Positions 9,458 to 16,216 of a stretch of DNA of 35,794 nucleotides are shown here, piece after piece. The notes beneath the pieces were generated by a model that saw nothing but the letters and a program-made list of their open reading frames with translations, ran no database searches and was not told the origin of the DNA. Source of the stretch: an uncultured Collinsella sp. GTDB taxonomy: Bacteria; Actinomycetota; Coriobacteriia; Coriobacteriales; Coriobacteriaceae. The translations under genes were made by a program, and so were the position numbers. The stretch spans positions 1 to 35,794 of the forward strand of contig URBQ01000031.1 in NCBI GenBank assembly GCA_900546115.1, in the 5' to 3' direction. Numbering within the stretch: position 1 is the first letter of the stretch; every line of letters begins with the position of its first letter.

Positions 9458-10321
9458 ATGTTCGGATACATCTATAAGAAAGACGTCGCCATTATCGCGG
9501 TTGTCCTGTGTCTTTGTCTGGGCGTGGGCAGTTTCTTCGACTATCAGATTTCGAGCGCGCTGTTCAACATCGGCAGCATGTACGGTCGCTTTGTCGAGGC
9601 GGCCGGCGAGCTGCCGTTCGAGCTGACGGCGAGCATCGCAGGCGTTATGCTCGTGCGCTCGGCACGCCCCGATTCCAGGGGGAGCAAATGGCTCGCTGCG
9701 CTGGGCGTTTTGATCAACGTGGGTCTGGTCGGCTACGAGATTATCGGATCGCTGCGCGTCGGCGGCAAGCTCATCGCGTTTCAGCTGGTGCTGACGTTTG
9801 TGCTGGTCATTGCGGTTAACGTTATTGCCTATCGCCTTACGCGCGACACCGCGCCCGACGAGCTCACGCGCTGGGCGTTGATGGTACTTGCCGTGTGGGT
9901 CGCTCAGGCCATTATCCTCAACGTGATCGTCAAGCCGCTGTGGTCGCGCCCGCGCATGCGCGTGATCGAGGTCACGCCGGGGCTCAATTTTCAGCCGTGG
10001 TGGGTAATCGGCAATCCCGACAAGTGGACCTATATCGCCGCCGGCGTGATCAAGGACGGGTTCAAGTCGTTCGCGAGCGGGCACACCGCGCATGCGGCGA
10101 TCGGCCTTATGCTCGCCGGGCTTCCCGCGGCAGCCTTTAAGGAAAAACCTTCGCGTCGCCGCGTGATCTTTTGGGCGGCGGCTGTGGTCGCGGCGCTCGT
10201 CGCCTTTGGTCGCATCGTGATCGGCGCGCACTTTTTGAGTGACGTGAGCTGCGGCTTTGCCCTGGTGCTGGCGCTTGAGTGCCTTGCCGCGCGCATTGCC
10301 TATCCGGGCGGCGTACAATAG
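9458..10321 (+). CDS. PAP2-family membrane phosphatase
   Basis: This 287-residue protein has several membrane segments (about 10-28, 58-66, 80-96, 105-125, 138-158, 213-227, 236-250 and 263-278). The acid-phosphatase signature is present in three parts: K159 with RP at 164-165, SGH at 207-209, and R252-x3-G-x-H258-x3-D262. The first part has a shorter K-to-RP spacing than usual. Members remove phosphate from lipid phosphates such as phosphatidate or undecaprenyl diphosphate at the membrane; the substrate is not predictable. AAAGGA lies seven bases before ATG 9458. It follows mfd by 56 bp and may be expressed with the aldolase gene after it. Confidence 0.85.
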   Translation: MFGYIYKKDVAIIAVVLCLCLGVGSFFDYQISSALFNIGSMYGRFVEAAGELPFELTASIAGVMLVRSARPDSRGSKWLAALGVLINVGLVGYEIIGSLRVGGKLIAFQLVLTFVLVIAVNVIAYRLTRDTAPDELTRWALMVLAVWVAQAIILNVIVKPLWSRPRMRVIEVTPGLNFQPWWVIGNPDKWTYIAAGVIKDGFKSFASGHTAHAAIGLMLAGLPAAAFKEKPSRRRVIFWAAAVVAALVAFGRIVIGAHFLSDVSCGFALVLALECLAARIAYPGGVQ

Positions 10322-10366
10322 CCCCATCTGAATCATCGGGCTCGTGCCCGGCTAGAGAGGATTATC

Positions 10367-11392
10367 ATGCTCGCGTTCAACAATGACTATTCCCACGGCG
10401 CACATCCGGCAGTGCTGCAGGCGCTCGTCGACACCAATATGGAGCCGCAGCCCGGCTACGGTACCGATGCACACACCGAGCGTGCCAAGCAGCTTATCCG
10501 TGAGGCCTGCCAGGCTCCTGATGCCGATGTATTTTTCCTGGTGGGCGGCACACAGGCCAACGCGACGGTGATTGACATGCTGCTTGCGCCCTACGAGGGC
10601 GTTGTTGCCGCCGAGACCGGCCATGTCGCCTGCCACGAGGCGGGTGCCATCGAGTTTGGCGGCCACAAGGTGCTCACCATCCCCGGCTACGAGGGCAAGA
10701 TGCATGCCGAGGATCTCGAGAACTATATCCAGGTGTTCTACGAAAACGAGAGCTACGAACACACGGTGTTTCCGGGCGCCGTGTATGTGAGCATGTCGAC
10801 CGAGTACGGCACGCTGTACTCCAAGGCCGAGCTCGCGGCGATTCATGCGGTGTGCCAGAAGCGCCAGATTCCGCTGTTTGTGGATGGTGCGCGCTTGGCC
10901 TATGCGCTGGCGGCCGATGGGTGCGACATTACCCTGCCCGAGCTGGCGCAGCTGTGCGACGTGTTCTACATCGGTGGCACCAAGTGCGGCGCTCTGTGCG
11001 GCGAGGCCGTGGTGTTTTGCGGCATGCACGCTCCGGCGCATCCCATTCCGCGTATTAAGCAGCATGGCGCACTGCTCGCCAAAGGCCGCCTGACGGGTGT
11101 GCAGTTTGAGGCGCTCTTTACCGACGGCCTGTATTTTGAGATCGGTCGCCAGGCGATCGAGACCGCGCAGGCGCTGCGTCGTGTGTTGCACGGGCGCGGT
11201 TACCAGTTCTTCTTGGAGACGCCCACCAACCAGCAGTTTGTGATTTTGCCCAACGAGGACATGGCCCGCATTCGCGAGCATGCCTCGATCGAGTATTGGG
11301 AAAAGTACGACGAGACCCACACGGTGGTGCGCTTTTGCACCAGCTGGGCCACGACGCAGGAGGACATCGACGCGTTGGCGGCTGTCCTGTAG
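10367..11392 (+). CDS. Threonine aldolase / beta-eliminating lyase family PLP enzyme
   Basis: This 341-residue fold-type I PLP enzyme resembles low-specificity L-threonine aldolase, which cleaves threonine or allo-threonine to glycine and acetaldehyde. Supporting residues are His86 and His90 (ETGHVACHE), Asp173 in FVDGARL, and the PLP lysine, probably Lys206 in IGGTKCGAL. The length fits the family. AGAGAGG lies before ATG 10367. A strong terminator follows. A related beta-elimination activity on another amino acid cannot be excluded. Confidence 0.85.
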   Translation: MLAFNNDYSHGAHPAVLQALVDTNMEPQPGYGTDAHTERAKQLIREACQAPDADVFFLVGGTQANATVIDMLLAPYEGVVAAETGHVACHEAGAIEFGGHKVLTIPGYEGKMHAEDLENYIQVFYENESYEHTVFPGAVYVSMSTEYGTLYSKAELAAIHAVCQKRQIPLFVDGARLAYALAADGCDITLPELAQLCDVFYIGGTKCGALCGEAVVFCGMHAPAHPIPRIKQHGALLAKGRLTGVQFEALFTDGLYFEIGRQAIETAQALRRVLHGRGYQFFLETPTNQQFVILPNEDMARIREHASIEYWEKYDETHTVVRFCTSWATTQEDIDALAAVL

Positions 11393-11410
11393 CCTGATGT
11401 AATGACGAGG

Positions 11411-11453
11411 GGCCGCCTTGCGCTGGGTTTGGCGCAAGGCGGCCTTTGTTTTT
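11411..11453 (+). terminator. Strong terminator after the aldolase gene
   Basis: A perfect 13-bp stem (GGCCGCCTTGCGC, 11411-11423, with GCGCAAGGCGGCC, 11432-11444) is followed by TTTGTTTTT. It runs up to the ribosome site of the next gene. Confidence 0.95.
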
Positions 11454-11469
11454 GAGGGAGAAGGGTTGT

Positions 11470-12060
11470 ATGACCGAGATGTCCAAGCCGACGATTCGCC
11501 TGGCGACGCCCGATGATGCGCCGGCGTTGCTTGCCATTTACGAGCCGTATGTGCGCGAGACGGCGATAACCTGCGAATACGAGGTGCCGAGCGTTGAGGA
11601 GTTCGCCGGGCGCATCGAGCGCACGCTCAAGCGCTATCCGTACCTGGTGATGGAGCTGGACGGGCGTCCGGTAGGCTATGCCTATGTGAGTCCGCTTAAC
11701 AGCCGCGAGGCCTACGACTGGTCGGTCGAGACGTCGATCTACCTGGCGCGCGACGTGCGCCACGGCGGGCTGGGCCGCAAGCTGCACGATGCGCTCAAGC
11801 AATGCCTGGTCGCGATGGGCATCACCAACATGTGCGCGCTCATTGCCGTGCCGCACGATAAGGACGACGAGTACCTGACGCACAACAGCCAGGATTTCCA
11901 TGCCCATATGGGGTATCGCCTGGTGGGTGCCTTCGACCGTTGCGCTCAAAAGTTCGGTCGCTGGTACGACATGTGTTGGATGGAGCTGGTCCTAGCCGAG
12001 CGCATACCCAACCAACCCAAGCCAACCTGGTTCCCCGACCTCCCCAAACCTGCCATTTAG
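11470..12060 (+). CDS. GNAT N-acetyltransferase, phosphinothricin acetyltransferase-like
   Basis: This 196-residue acetyl-CoA-dependent acetyltransferase carries the GNAT cofactor loop RHGGLG (about 97-102) after a strand with SIYLARDV. The family resembles Pat/Bar-type enzymes that acetylate amino acids or amine analogues; the substrate is unknown. ATG 11470 follows GAGGGAGAAGGG. The last codons and the stop lie inside a palindromic repeat (12041-12086), so the final residues (LPKPAI) may be repeat-derived rather than ancestral. Confidence 0.85.
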   Translation: MTEMSKPTIRLATPDDAPALLAIYEPYVRETAITCEYEVPSVEEFAGRIERTLKRYPYLVMELDGRPVGYAYVSPLNSREAYDWSVETSIYLARDVRHGGLGRKLHDALKQCLVAMGITNMCALIAVPHDKDDEYLTHNSQDFHAHMGYRLVGAFDRCAQKFGRWYDMCWMELVLAERIPNQPKPTWFPDLPKPAI

Positions 12061-12086
12061 GGACAGGTTTATTTTGGCAGGTTTTT
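12041..12086 (-). repeat. Palindromic repeat, family A, copy 1
   Basis: AAACCTGCC (12046-12054) pairs with GGCAGGTTT (12076-12084); the loop contains GGGACAGGTTTA. Copies 2 and 3 are at 21366-21415 and 31326-31376. Here it overlaps the GNAT stop codon and is followed by TTTTT, so it can double as that gene's terminator. Confidence 0.8.
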
Positions 12087-12174
12087 GGCTGTCTTGTGGT
12101 ATCAAATCGCCGCAAGTAGCGTGGCGTTTGTACGCTATTTTGACCTGGATTGTCCCCTCGGGACGCCTTGCGGG

Positions 12175-12298
12175 CTAAGTGAGTAGACTTTTTTGGCGCA
12201 GGCCGAGCACAAAGCGTATCTGCCTTAGTAAAACCGCAGGTCACGGAGGTGGCTGTTTTGAATGTGCTCGGCAGCTCGCGAAAAGTCTACTCACTTAG
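12175..12298. repeat. 124-bp palindromic element, family B, copy 1
   Basis: The element is bounded by 18-bp perfect inverted repeats: CTAAGTGAGTAGACTTTT at 12175-12192 and its complement at 12281-12298. Inside, GCCGAGCAC pairs with GTGCTCGGC, so the whole element can fold into one long hairpin. Copy 2 is at 22152-22275. It has no open reading frame. No clear target duplication is visible; both copies are preceded by CGGG and followed by A. Confidence 0.88.
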
Positions 12299-12394
12299 AT
12301 TTACGGTGCTGGATATTTTGGGCAGGAACAGTTGAGCTTGGGCGGCGAGTGTTGCCAGGCGATGTTGGCATTTGCGCCATGCCGGCTTGAGATT

Positions 12395-12424
12395 TAATAA
12401 AAACCGCAGGTAAAACGTTTATTA
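12395..12424 (-). terminator. Weak hairpin downstream of gntR1
   Basis: TAATAAA and TTTATTA (12395-12401 / 12418-12424) form a 7-bp stem in the right place to end the minus-strand gntR1, but it is AT-rich and weak. The loop contains AACCGCAGGT, a 10-base string also found inside both family B elements. Confidence 0.35.
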
Positions 12425-12449
12425 GGTACATTTTGCCTCGTTTGGTGCG

Positions 12450-13172
12450 CTAGCCGATGGGCTCGGTGTATTTGGCGCGGTCGGTACGTTGGATGCGCTT
12501 GGAGACATGGAGCGGGCGACCGTCGGTGTCGTAGACGTAGTCGGTGATCAGGATCAGCGCCTGCCCGCGCTCAACGTTGAGCAAAAATGCCTCGTTTTGC
12601 GAGGCGTAGCACACCTCAAAGGTCTTGTGCCCCTGTGCCGGCGCGCGATGGAATTCCTGGCGCAGCGTGGCGTAGAGCGAACCGTTGATATCGCGATCGA
12701 TGAGCGACCCAAAGCTTGGCGGCAAATAGGTGGTCTCCAGGCACAGCGGCGCATCGTCCAGGTAACGCAGGCGGACAAGTTTGACAAGCTTGCTGCCCAC
12801 GCTAGCGTCAAAGAACTTGGCCACGCTGCCCATTGCTTTGGCAAAGCCCGAGTCCACCGTGCGCGTGGTGGGCTTCATACCCTGGCCTTCGACCTGCTTG
12901 GTATAGCTCGAAAACACCAGGTTGTTCTCGTGGAGCGCCGGCGTGTCGGCCACAAAGGCGCCGCGCCCGCGCTCGGTTCGAATCAGGCCCTCGTCAACTA
13001 ACACCTTAAGCGCGTGGCGCACGGTACTGCGCGACAGCCCCGATTCGTCCATGAGCTCCATCTCAGACGGCAGCTTGTCTCCGCACGCGTAGATGCCGGC
13101 GGCGATGCGGTCACGCAGCGTACCCGCCAGACGCTCGTATTGGGCCAAGTTCTTTTTCGACGAAGTGCTCAT
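12450..13172 (-). CDS. GntR/HutC-family regulator 1
   Basis: This 240-residue protein has an N-terminal winged helix (about 10-75, with LPSEMELMDESGLSRSTVRHAL as the recognition part, split LPSEMELM / SGLSRSTVRHAL). A UTRA effector-binding domain lies at about 95-235. HutC-type regulators usually sense a phosphorylated sugar or amino-acid derivative and release DNA. It is divergent from the SIS gene at 13378, and the 205-bp gap holds three related candidate operators, so it likely controls that gene and itself. The start is ATG at 13172, with AGGTTG upstream. Confidence 0.9.
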   Translation of the reverse strand: MSTSSKKNLAQYERLAGTLRDRIAAGIYACGDKLPSEMELMDESGLSRSTVRHALKVLVDEGLIRTERGRGAFVADTPALHENNLVFSSYTKQVEGQGMKPTTRTVDSGFAKAMGSVAKFFDASVGSKLVKLVRLRYLDDAPLCLETTYLPPSFGSLIDRDINGSLYATLRQEFHRAPAQGHKTFEVCYASQNEAFLLNVERGQALILITDYVYDTDGRPLHVSKRIQRTDRAKYTEPIG

Positions 13173-13180
13173 GCGAACAA

Positions 13181-13227
13181 CCTGTATCTAACCTGTATGC
13201 TTACTGAACCAAGCATGTATCCAACAT
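13181..13227. promoter_or_regulatory. Candidate GntR1 operators O1 and O3
   Basis: CCTGTATCTAACCTGTATGC (13181-13200) matches the site at 13320-13339 in 17 of 20 positions. A shorter relative, CATGTATCCAACATG, is at 13213-13227. O1 lies nine bases from the gntR1 start codon, where a bound regulator would block its expression. Confidence 0.65.
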
Positions 13228-13251
13228 GACAACAAAACCGCTGATAATGGA

Positions 13252-13281
13252 TTGCCGAAAACTTTACCAGCAAAATATCTA
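13252..13281 (+). promoter_or_regulatory. Possible promoter of the first SIS gene
   Basis: TTGCCG (13252-13257) and TATCTA (13276-13281) are 18 bp apart in an AT-rich gap. The match is modest. The candidate operator at 13320 would lie downstream of the start point. Confidence 0.4.
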
Positions 13282-13319
13282 AGACAAATATAGCATACAA
13301 CTAGTCGACATAACCAAAA

Positions 13320-13339
13320 CATGTATGTAACTTGTATGC
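13320..13339. promoter_or_regulatory. Candidate GntR1 operator O2
   Basis: CATGTATGTAACTTGTATGC repeats the O1 motif on the SIS-gene side of the divergent gap, 38 bases before its start codon. The presence of the same motif by both genes supports local control by GntR1. Confidence 0.65.
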
Positions 13340-13377
13340 CATCAAGAGCATCAAACGAGAAGAAAGGCTGATGCACG

Positions 13378-14370
13378 ATGACTACTCAGGAACAGGTTAA
13401 GGATGTCGTCTCCCAGGTTTTGGCTGACAAGGCAGACAAGGGCGGCATCAAGCGCGTTGTGTGGATCGGCGCCGGCGGATCTAACGGTGGTAACTATCCT
13501 GCTCAGTACTTTATGGAGCACGAGGCTACGCAGGTCGTGAGCTCCAGCTACACCAGCAACGAGTTCGTGCACGCAACCCCTGCCTACGTCAACGAGAACA
13601 CCCTGGCCGTCGTCGTGTCCATGCGCGGCACCAAGGAGACCATCGTCGCCGCCCAGGTCGCCAAGGACCACGGCGCCAGCACCATCGCCATCTATGTTGA
13701 CGAGTCCGGCCTCACCGAGGTCTGCGACTACAAGATCCAGTACGACAGCTTGGCCGTTGACGAGTCTTGCATGGGCCGCACCAACTCCGCCGTCGTGACC
13801 ATGATCGCCATGGAGCTCACGCAGCAGACCGAGGGCTATGCCGAGTACGAGACCGCTATGGCCGCGTTCGACTTGGTCGACCCCATCTATCGCAAGGCCG
13901 TCGAGTACACCCGTCCGCTCGCTGCTAAGTGGGCCGAGCAGAACGCCGACAAGCCCTGCATCAACGTCATGGCCCAGGGCCCGCTCTTTGGTGCCGCCTA
14001 CGTCTTTAGCATCTGCAACGTGCAGGAGATGCTGCAGATCGACTCCTGCACCATCAACACCTGCGACTTCTTCCACGGCCCCTTCGAGATTCTGGACAAG
14101 CGCACCTCGCTGTTCCAGCTCATCAGCGTCGGCCGCAGCCGCTGCAATGACGAGCGCGGCATCCGCTTCGTCAACCAGTACGGTGGCGAGCGCGTCTACC
14201 AGCTCGACGCCAAGGAGCTCGGCCTCAACGACATCAAGGACAGCGTGAGCGAGTACTTCAACCACCTGATCTTTGCCCCGATCCTCAACAACGTCTACAT
14301 GCGTGCGCTCTCCGCCGTCACCCACAAGGACTACATGACGCGCCGTTACATGTGGAAGCTGGATTACTAA
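13378..14370 (+). CDS. SIS-domain sugar-phosphate deglycase/isomerase 1
   Basis: This 330-residue protein has two SIS folds, like FrlB/GfrF/FraB deglycases. Seen: GAGGSNGG phosphate-binding loop (31-38), SMRGTKET (81-88) in place of the usual Ser/Thr loop, and Glu217 plus His233 (FFHGPFE), the 16-residue spacing of the FraB acid/base pair. The position before the HGP motif reads CDFFHGP, while the two paralogs read GEYFHGP, so the pocket differs. It ends RRYMWKLDY, nearly the same as paralog 2. It is probably a cytosolic deglycase for a 6-phosphorylated Amadori compound. It is divergent from gntR1 and its ATG is at 13378 after GAAAGG. The substrate is inferred. Confidence 0.8.
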   Translation: MTTQEQVKDVVSQVLADKADKGGIKRVVWIGAGGSNGGNYPAQYFMEHEATQVVSSSYTSNEFVHATPAYVNENTLAVVVSMRGTKETIVAAQVAKDHGASTIAIYVDESGLTEVCDYKIQYDSLAVDESCMGRTNSAVVTMIAMELTQQTEGYAEYETAMAAFDLVDPIYRKAVEYTRPLAAKWAEQNADKPCINVMAQGPLFGAAYVFSICNVQEMLQIDSCTINTCDFFHGPFEILDKRTSLFQLISVGRSRCNDERGIRFVNQYGGERVYQLDAKELGLNDIKDSVSEYFNHLIFAPILNNVYMRALSAVTHKDYMTRRYMWKLDY

Positions 14371-14406
14371 GGGATAGAGCGGCCTAACAGCCCAATACCC
14401 CTCATG

Positions 14407-14472
14407 AGTTGCGGTGGAATAGTTCCTGTTTGGGAGTGTGAAGCCTCTGTTGAGAACTATTTCACCGCAACT
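14407..14472. repeat. 19-bp-stem palindrome
   Basis: AGTTGCGGTGGAATAGTTC (14407-14425) pairs with GAACTATTTCACCGCAACT (14454-14472) with one wobble, around a 28-base loop. It lies 36 bp after the SIS gene. There is no T-run, so it is more repeat-like than a classical terminator. Confidence 0.75.
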
Positions 14473-14480
14473 GCTAGAGC

Positions 14481-14529
14481 GGCACTTGGGGACGTTCCCT
14501 TTCTGCCGGCAGTTAGGGACGTTCCTTTT
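14481..14529. repeat. Tandem GGGAC repeat at the left flank of the IS
   Basis: Two copies of GGCAsTTrGGGACGTTCC (14481-14499 and 14508-14525) lie in tandem with CTGCCGGCAG across the joint. A related copy is on the other side of the IS at 16094-16111. Confidence 0.75.
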
Positions 14530-14562
14530 AATATGAGCAGGACATTGTCAAGAGGCAAAATC

Positions 14563-14594
14563 GGGCCTGGCCCCAACGATATGGGGTCAGGCCC
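14563..14594 (-). terminator. Strong hairpin in the IS 3' noncoding region
   Basis: GGGCCTGGCCCC pairs with GGGGTCAGGCCC across an 8-base loop with one wobble. On the minus strand it is followed by GATTTTG. It could end the transposase transcript or a guide RNA. Confidence 0.6.
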
Positions 14595-14847
14595 TCTCCC
14601 TATATCAACCCGTCCGCGGCGACCTCGGCGTGTCTTACCGACGCTCGTCTTTGCAGTTTAATATCCGCCCGTGGCGATCTCTCGCTGGGCAATCCGTTGC
14701 TACGGCTGAGGCTTCTACGTCGAACCGACAGTCTGTGCACGCGTGTGGCGCCCTGGGCGCTCGCAGAAAAGGGACCTGAGGTTCGCCTCAACGGCTTCGG
14801 ATCGAACCGCTTCCGGGGTGACTGGCTTATGTGCGGGGGACCGCCCC

Positions 14848-15961
14848 CTACGCCTCCTCGGCCATGAGGCCGACCGCCCACACCCAGCAGGCGAGCTCGC
14901 GCGCCGTGGCGACGTTCGCCTTGTTGCCGTGGACCCCGCGCGCGAGCAGCGCCTCCCGCCTCTCGACCAGCCTCCGCACGCCCTTGGCGGCATGCCTCCG
15001 GGCGCCCCGGTCCGGGGCCTGGCCCTTGGCGAGGTCCTTCGGCCGCCCCGAGCACGTCAGGTAGTGCCACGCGGCTTCGACCAGCGTCTTCCTCAGGTGC
15101 TTGTTGCCGGCCTTGGTGATCGCGCCCCTGCGGTCGCTCTCCCCGCTGGAGTGCTCGGAGGGCGTCAGGCCGACCCACGCGGCGAACGAGCGGGCGTTCC
15201 TGAACCTGGAGAACTCGCCGGCCTCGAACACGAGGTCGGCGGCGGAAGCGGTGTCGACGCCCTTGAGGCAGCGCAGGGAGTCGACCCTCTTCCGCCACCT
15301 GGGCTTGCGGGCCTCGGCCTCGACGAGCCCCTCGAGCCTCGCCTTCTCCTCCGCCGCCCGCCTGACCGCGTCGACGTAGTAGGCGAGCGCGTCGTTGTCG
15401 GCCCCCTCCGCGAACCTAATCGACTCGATCCAGGACCAGTGCGCCCGGGTCCAGTTGCCCTTCCTGCGGCCGGTGGGCGTCCTCTCGTCGAAGACGAGCC
15501 CGTGCCTTAGCAGGAACTTGGAGAGCCGCTGCTTCGAGCGCGAGAGTGTCGTCCCTCGCGTCCTCGAGCGCCCTGGTCAGGTCGCGGGCGGCCTCGCACT
15601 CGTCGTCGGGGACCCACACCTCGACCACGTTGCCGACCGACAGCATGCGGGCGAGGAACTCGGCGTCGTTGCGGTCGTTCTTCCTGCGCCTGTCCGCGCT
15701 GGGCTTGATCATCTTCGAGACGGCGCCGACCACGCAGTCGACCCCCAGGCCGGAGAGCCTCTTCTGCAGGTCGAAGCCCGTGACCCCGGACTCGTACACG
15801 CACCTGGCCCCGGGGTCCACGGAGCGGACCCACTCCGCGACGGCGCCGGCGTCGTAGCCGAAGGTCGCGGCGCGCACCTCCCCGGTCATGACGTCGAGGG
15901 AGACGGCCTTTATCGAGCGGGCGTGGACGTCGAGGCCGACGAAGGTGGTAGTATCGAGCAT
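14848..15961 (-). pseudogene. IS110-family transposase, broken by one frameshift
   Basis: The N-terminal part (from ATG 15961, with AAGGGG upstream) has the DEDD RuvC-like domain: Asp11 in GLDVH, Glu57 in YES, and Asp96 and Asp99 in KNDRNDAEF. After about residue 138 the frame is lost near 15547. Reading on in the other frame from 15546 gives LSRSKQRLSKFLLRHGLVF and an open frame to the stop at 14848, including the C-terminal Tnp domain (GLTPSEHSSGESDRRG). One extra base in GACGACACTCTCG explains it. No slippery run is present, so this looks like a mutation or a sequencing error rather than programmed shifting. The intact length would be about 371 residues. Confidence 0.88.
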
Positions 15962-16093
15962 GGGAGCCCCTTCCATGAATGCGGCGTGGCCGCCGCGGCT
16001 GAATTAGACACTCACCATTGTCGGCCTAATCCGCGGCCTTTCATGCAGCAGGGGCTCTCAATGTTTTTATGTCCTGCTCATATCGTCTATGCC

Positions 16094-16118
16094 GGCAGTT
16101 GGGGACACTCCTTGTGTC
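16094..16118. repeat. GGGAC repeat at the right flank of the IS
   Basis: TGCCGGCAGTT then GGGGACACTCC (16090-16110) repeats the left-flank unit at 14504-14525. GACAC and GTGTC can pair at 16104-16118. Confidence 0.65.
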
Positions 16119-16157
16119 GAGAGATTTTCCCATTCGCCGATTTGTGCCTTGAAAAAT

Positions 16158-16178
16158 GTATATAACGACTATAACGTA
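16158..16178. promoter_or_regulatory. TATAACG motif before the EamA gene
   Basis: GTATATAACGACTATAACGTA holds two TATAACG repeats (split: GTATATAACGAC / TATAACGTA). TTGAAA at 16149-16154 could be a -35 box, which would put this motif over the -10 region. Similar motifs lie before the PTS operon (17437) and gntR2 (23461). Confidence 0.5.
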
Positions 16179-16216
16179 GCATGAAACATATTGGAAATAA
16201 TACTGAGGAGGCTGCG

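Larger units (their letters stand above)
14531..16083 (-). mobile_element. IS110-family insertion element
   Basis: The transposase pseudogene is enclosed by a perfect 15-bp inverted repeat: ATATGAGCAGGACAT at 14531-14545 and its complement at 16069-16083. It leaves about 300 bp of noncoding DNA after the gene and about 110 bp before it. Subterminal inverted repeats and a long 3' noncoding segment fit the IS1111 subgroup. These elements carry a guide (bridge/seek) RNA in a noncoding end. A minus-strand TTGACA at 14546-14551 faces outward at the left end. The exact tips are not proven, and no target duplication is visible. Confidence 0.7.

Noticed and set aside
12402..12411. AACCGCAGGT string as a third, partial copy of the 124-bp element
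   Set aside because: Only about 12 bases match and the terminal repeats are missing; this is too short to call a copy.
14404..14661. Small plus-strand open frame after SIS gene 1
   Set aside because: It runs through a palindrome, the GGGAC tandem repeat and the IS left end, and has no ribosome site.
15541..15553. Programmed frameshift in the transposase
   Set aside because: No slippery heptamer or downstream stimulatory hairpin is visible, and IS110 transposases are normally made from one frame.
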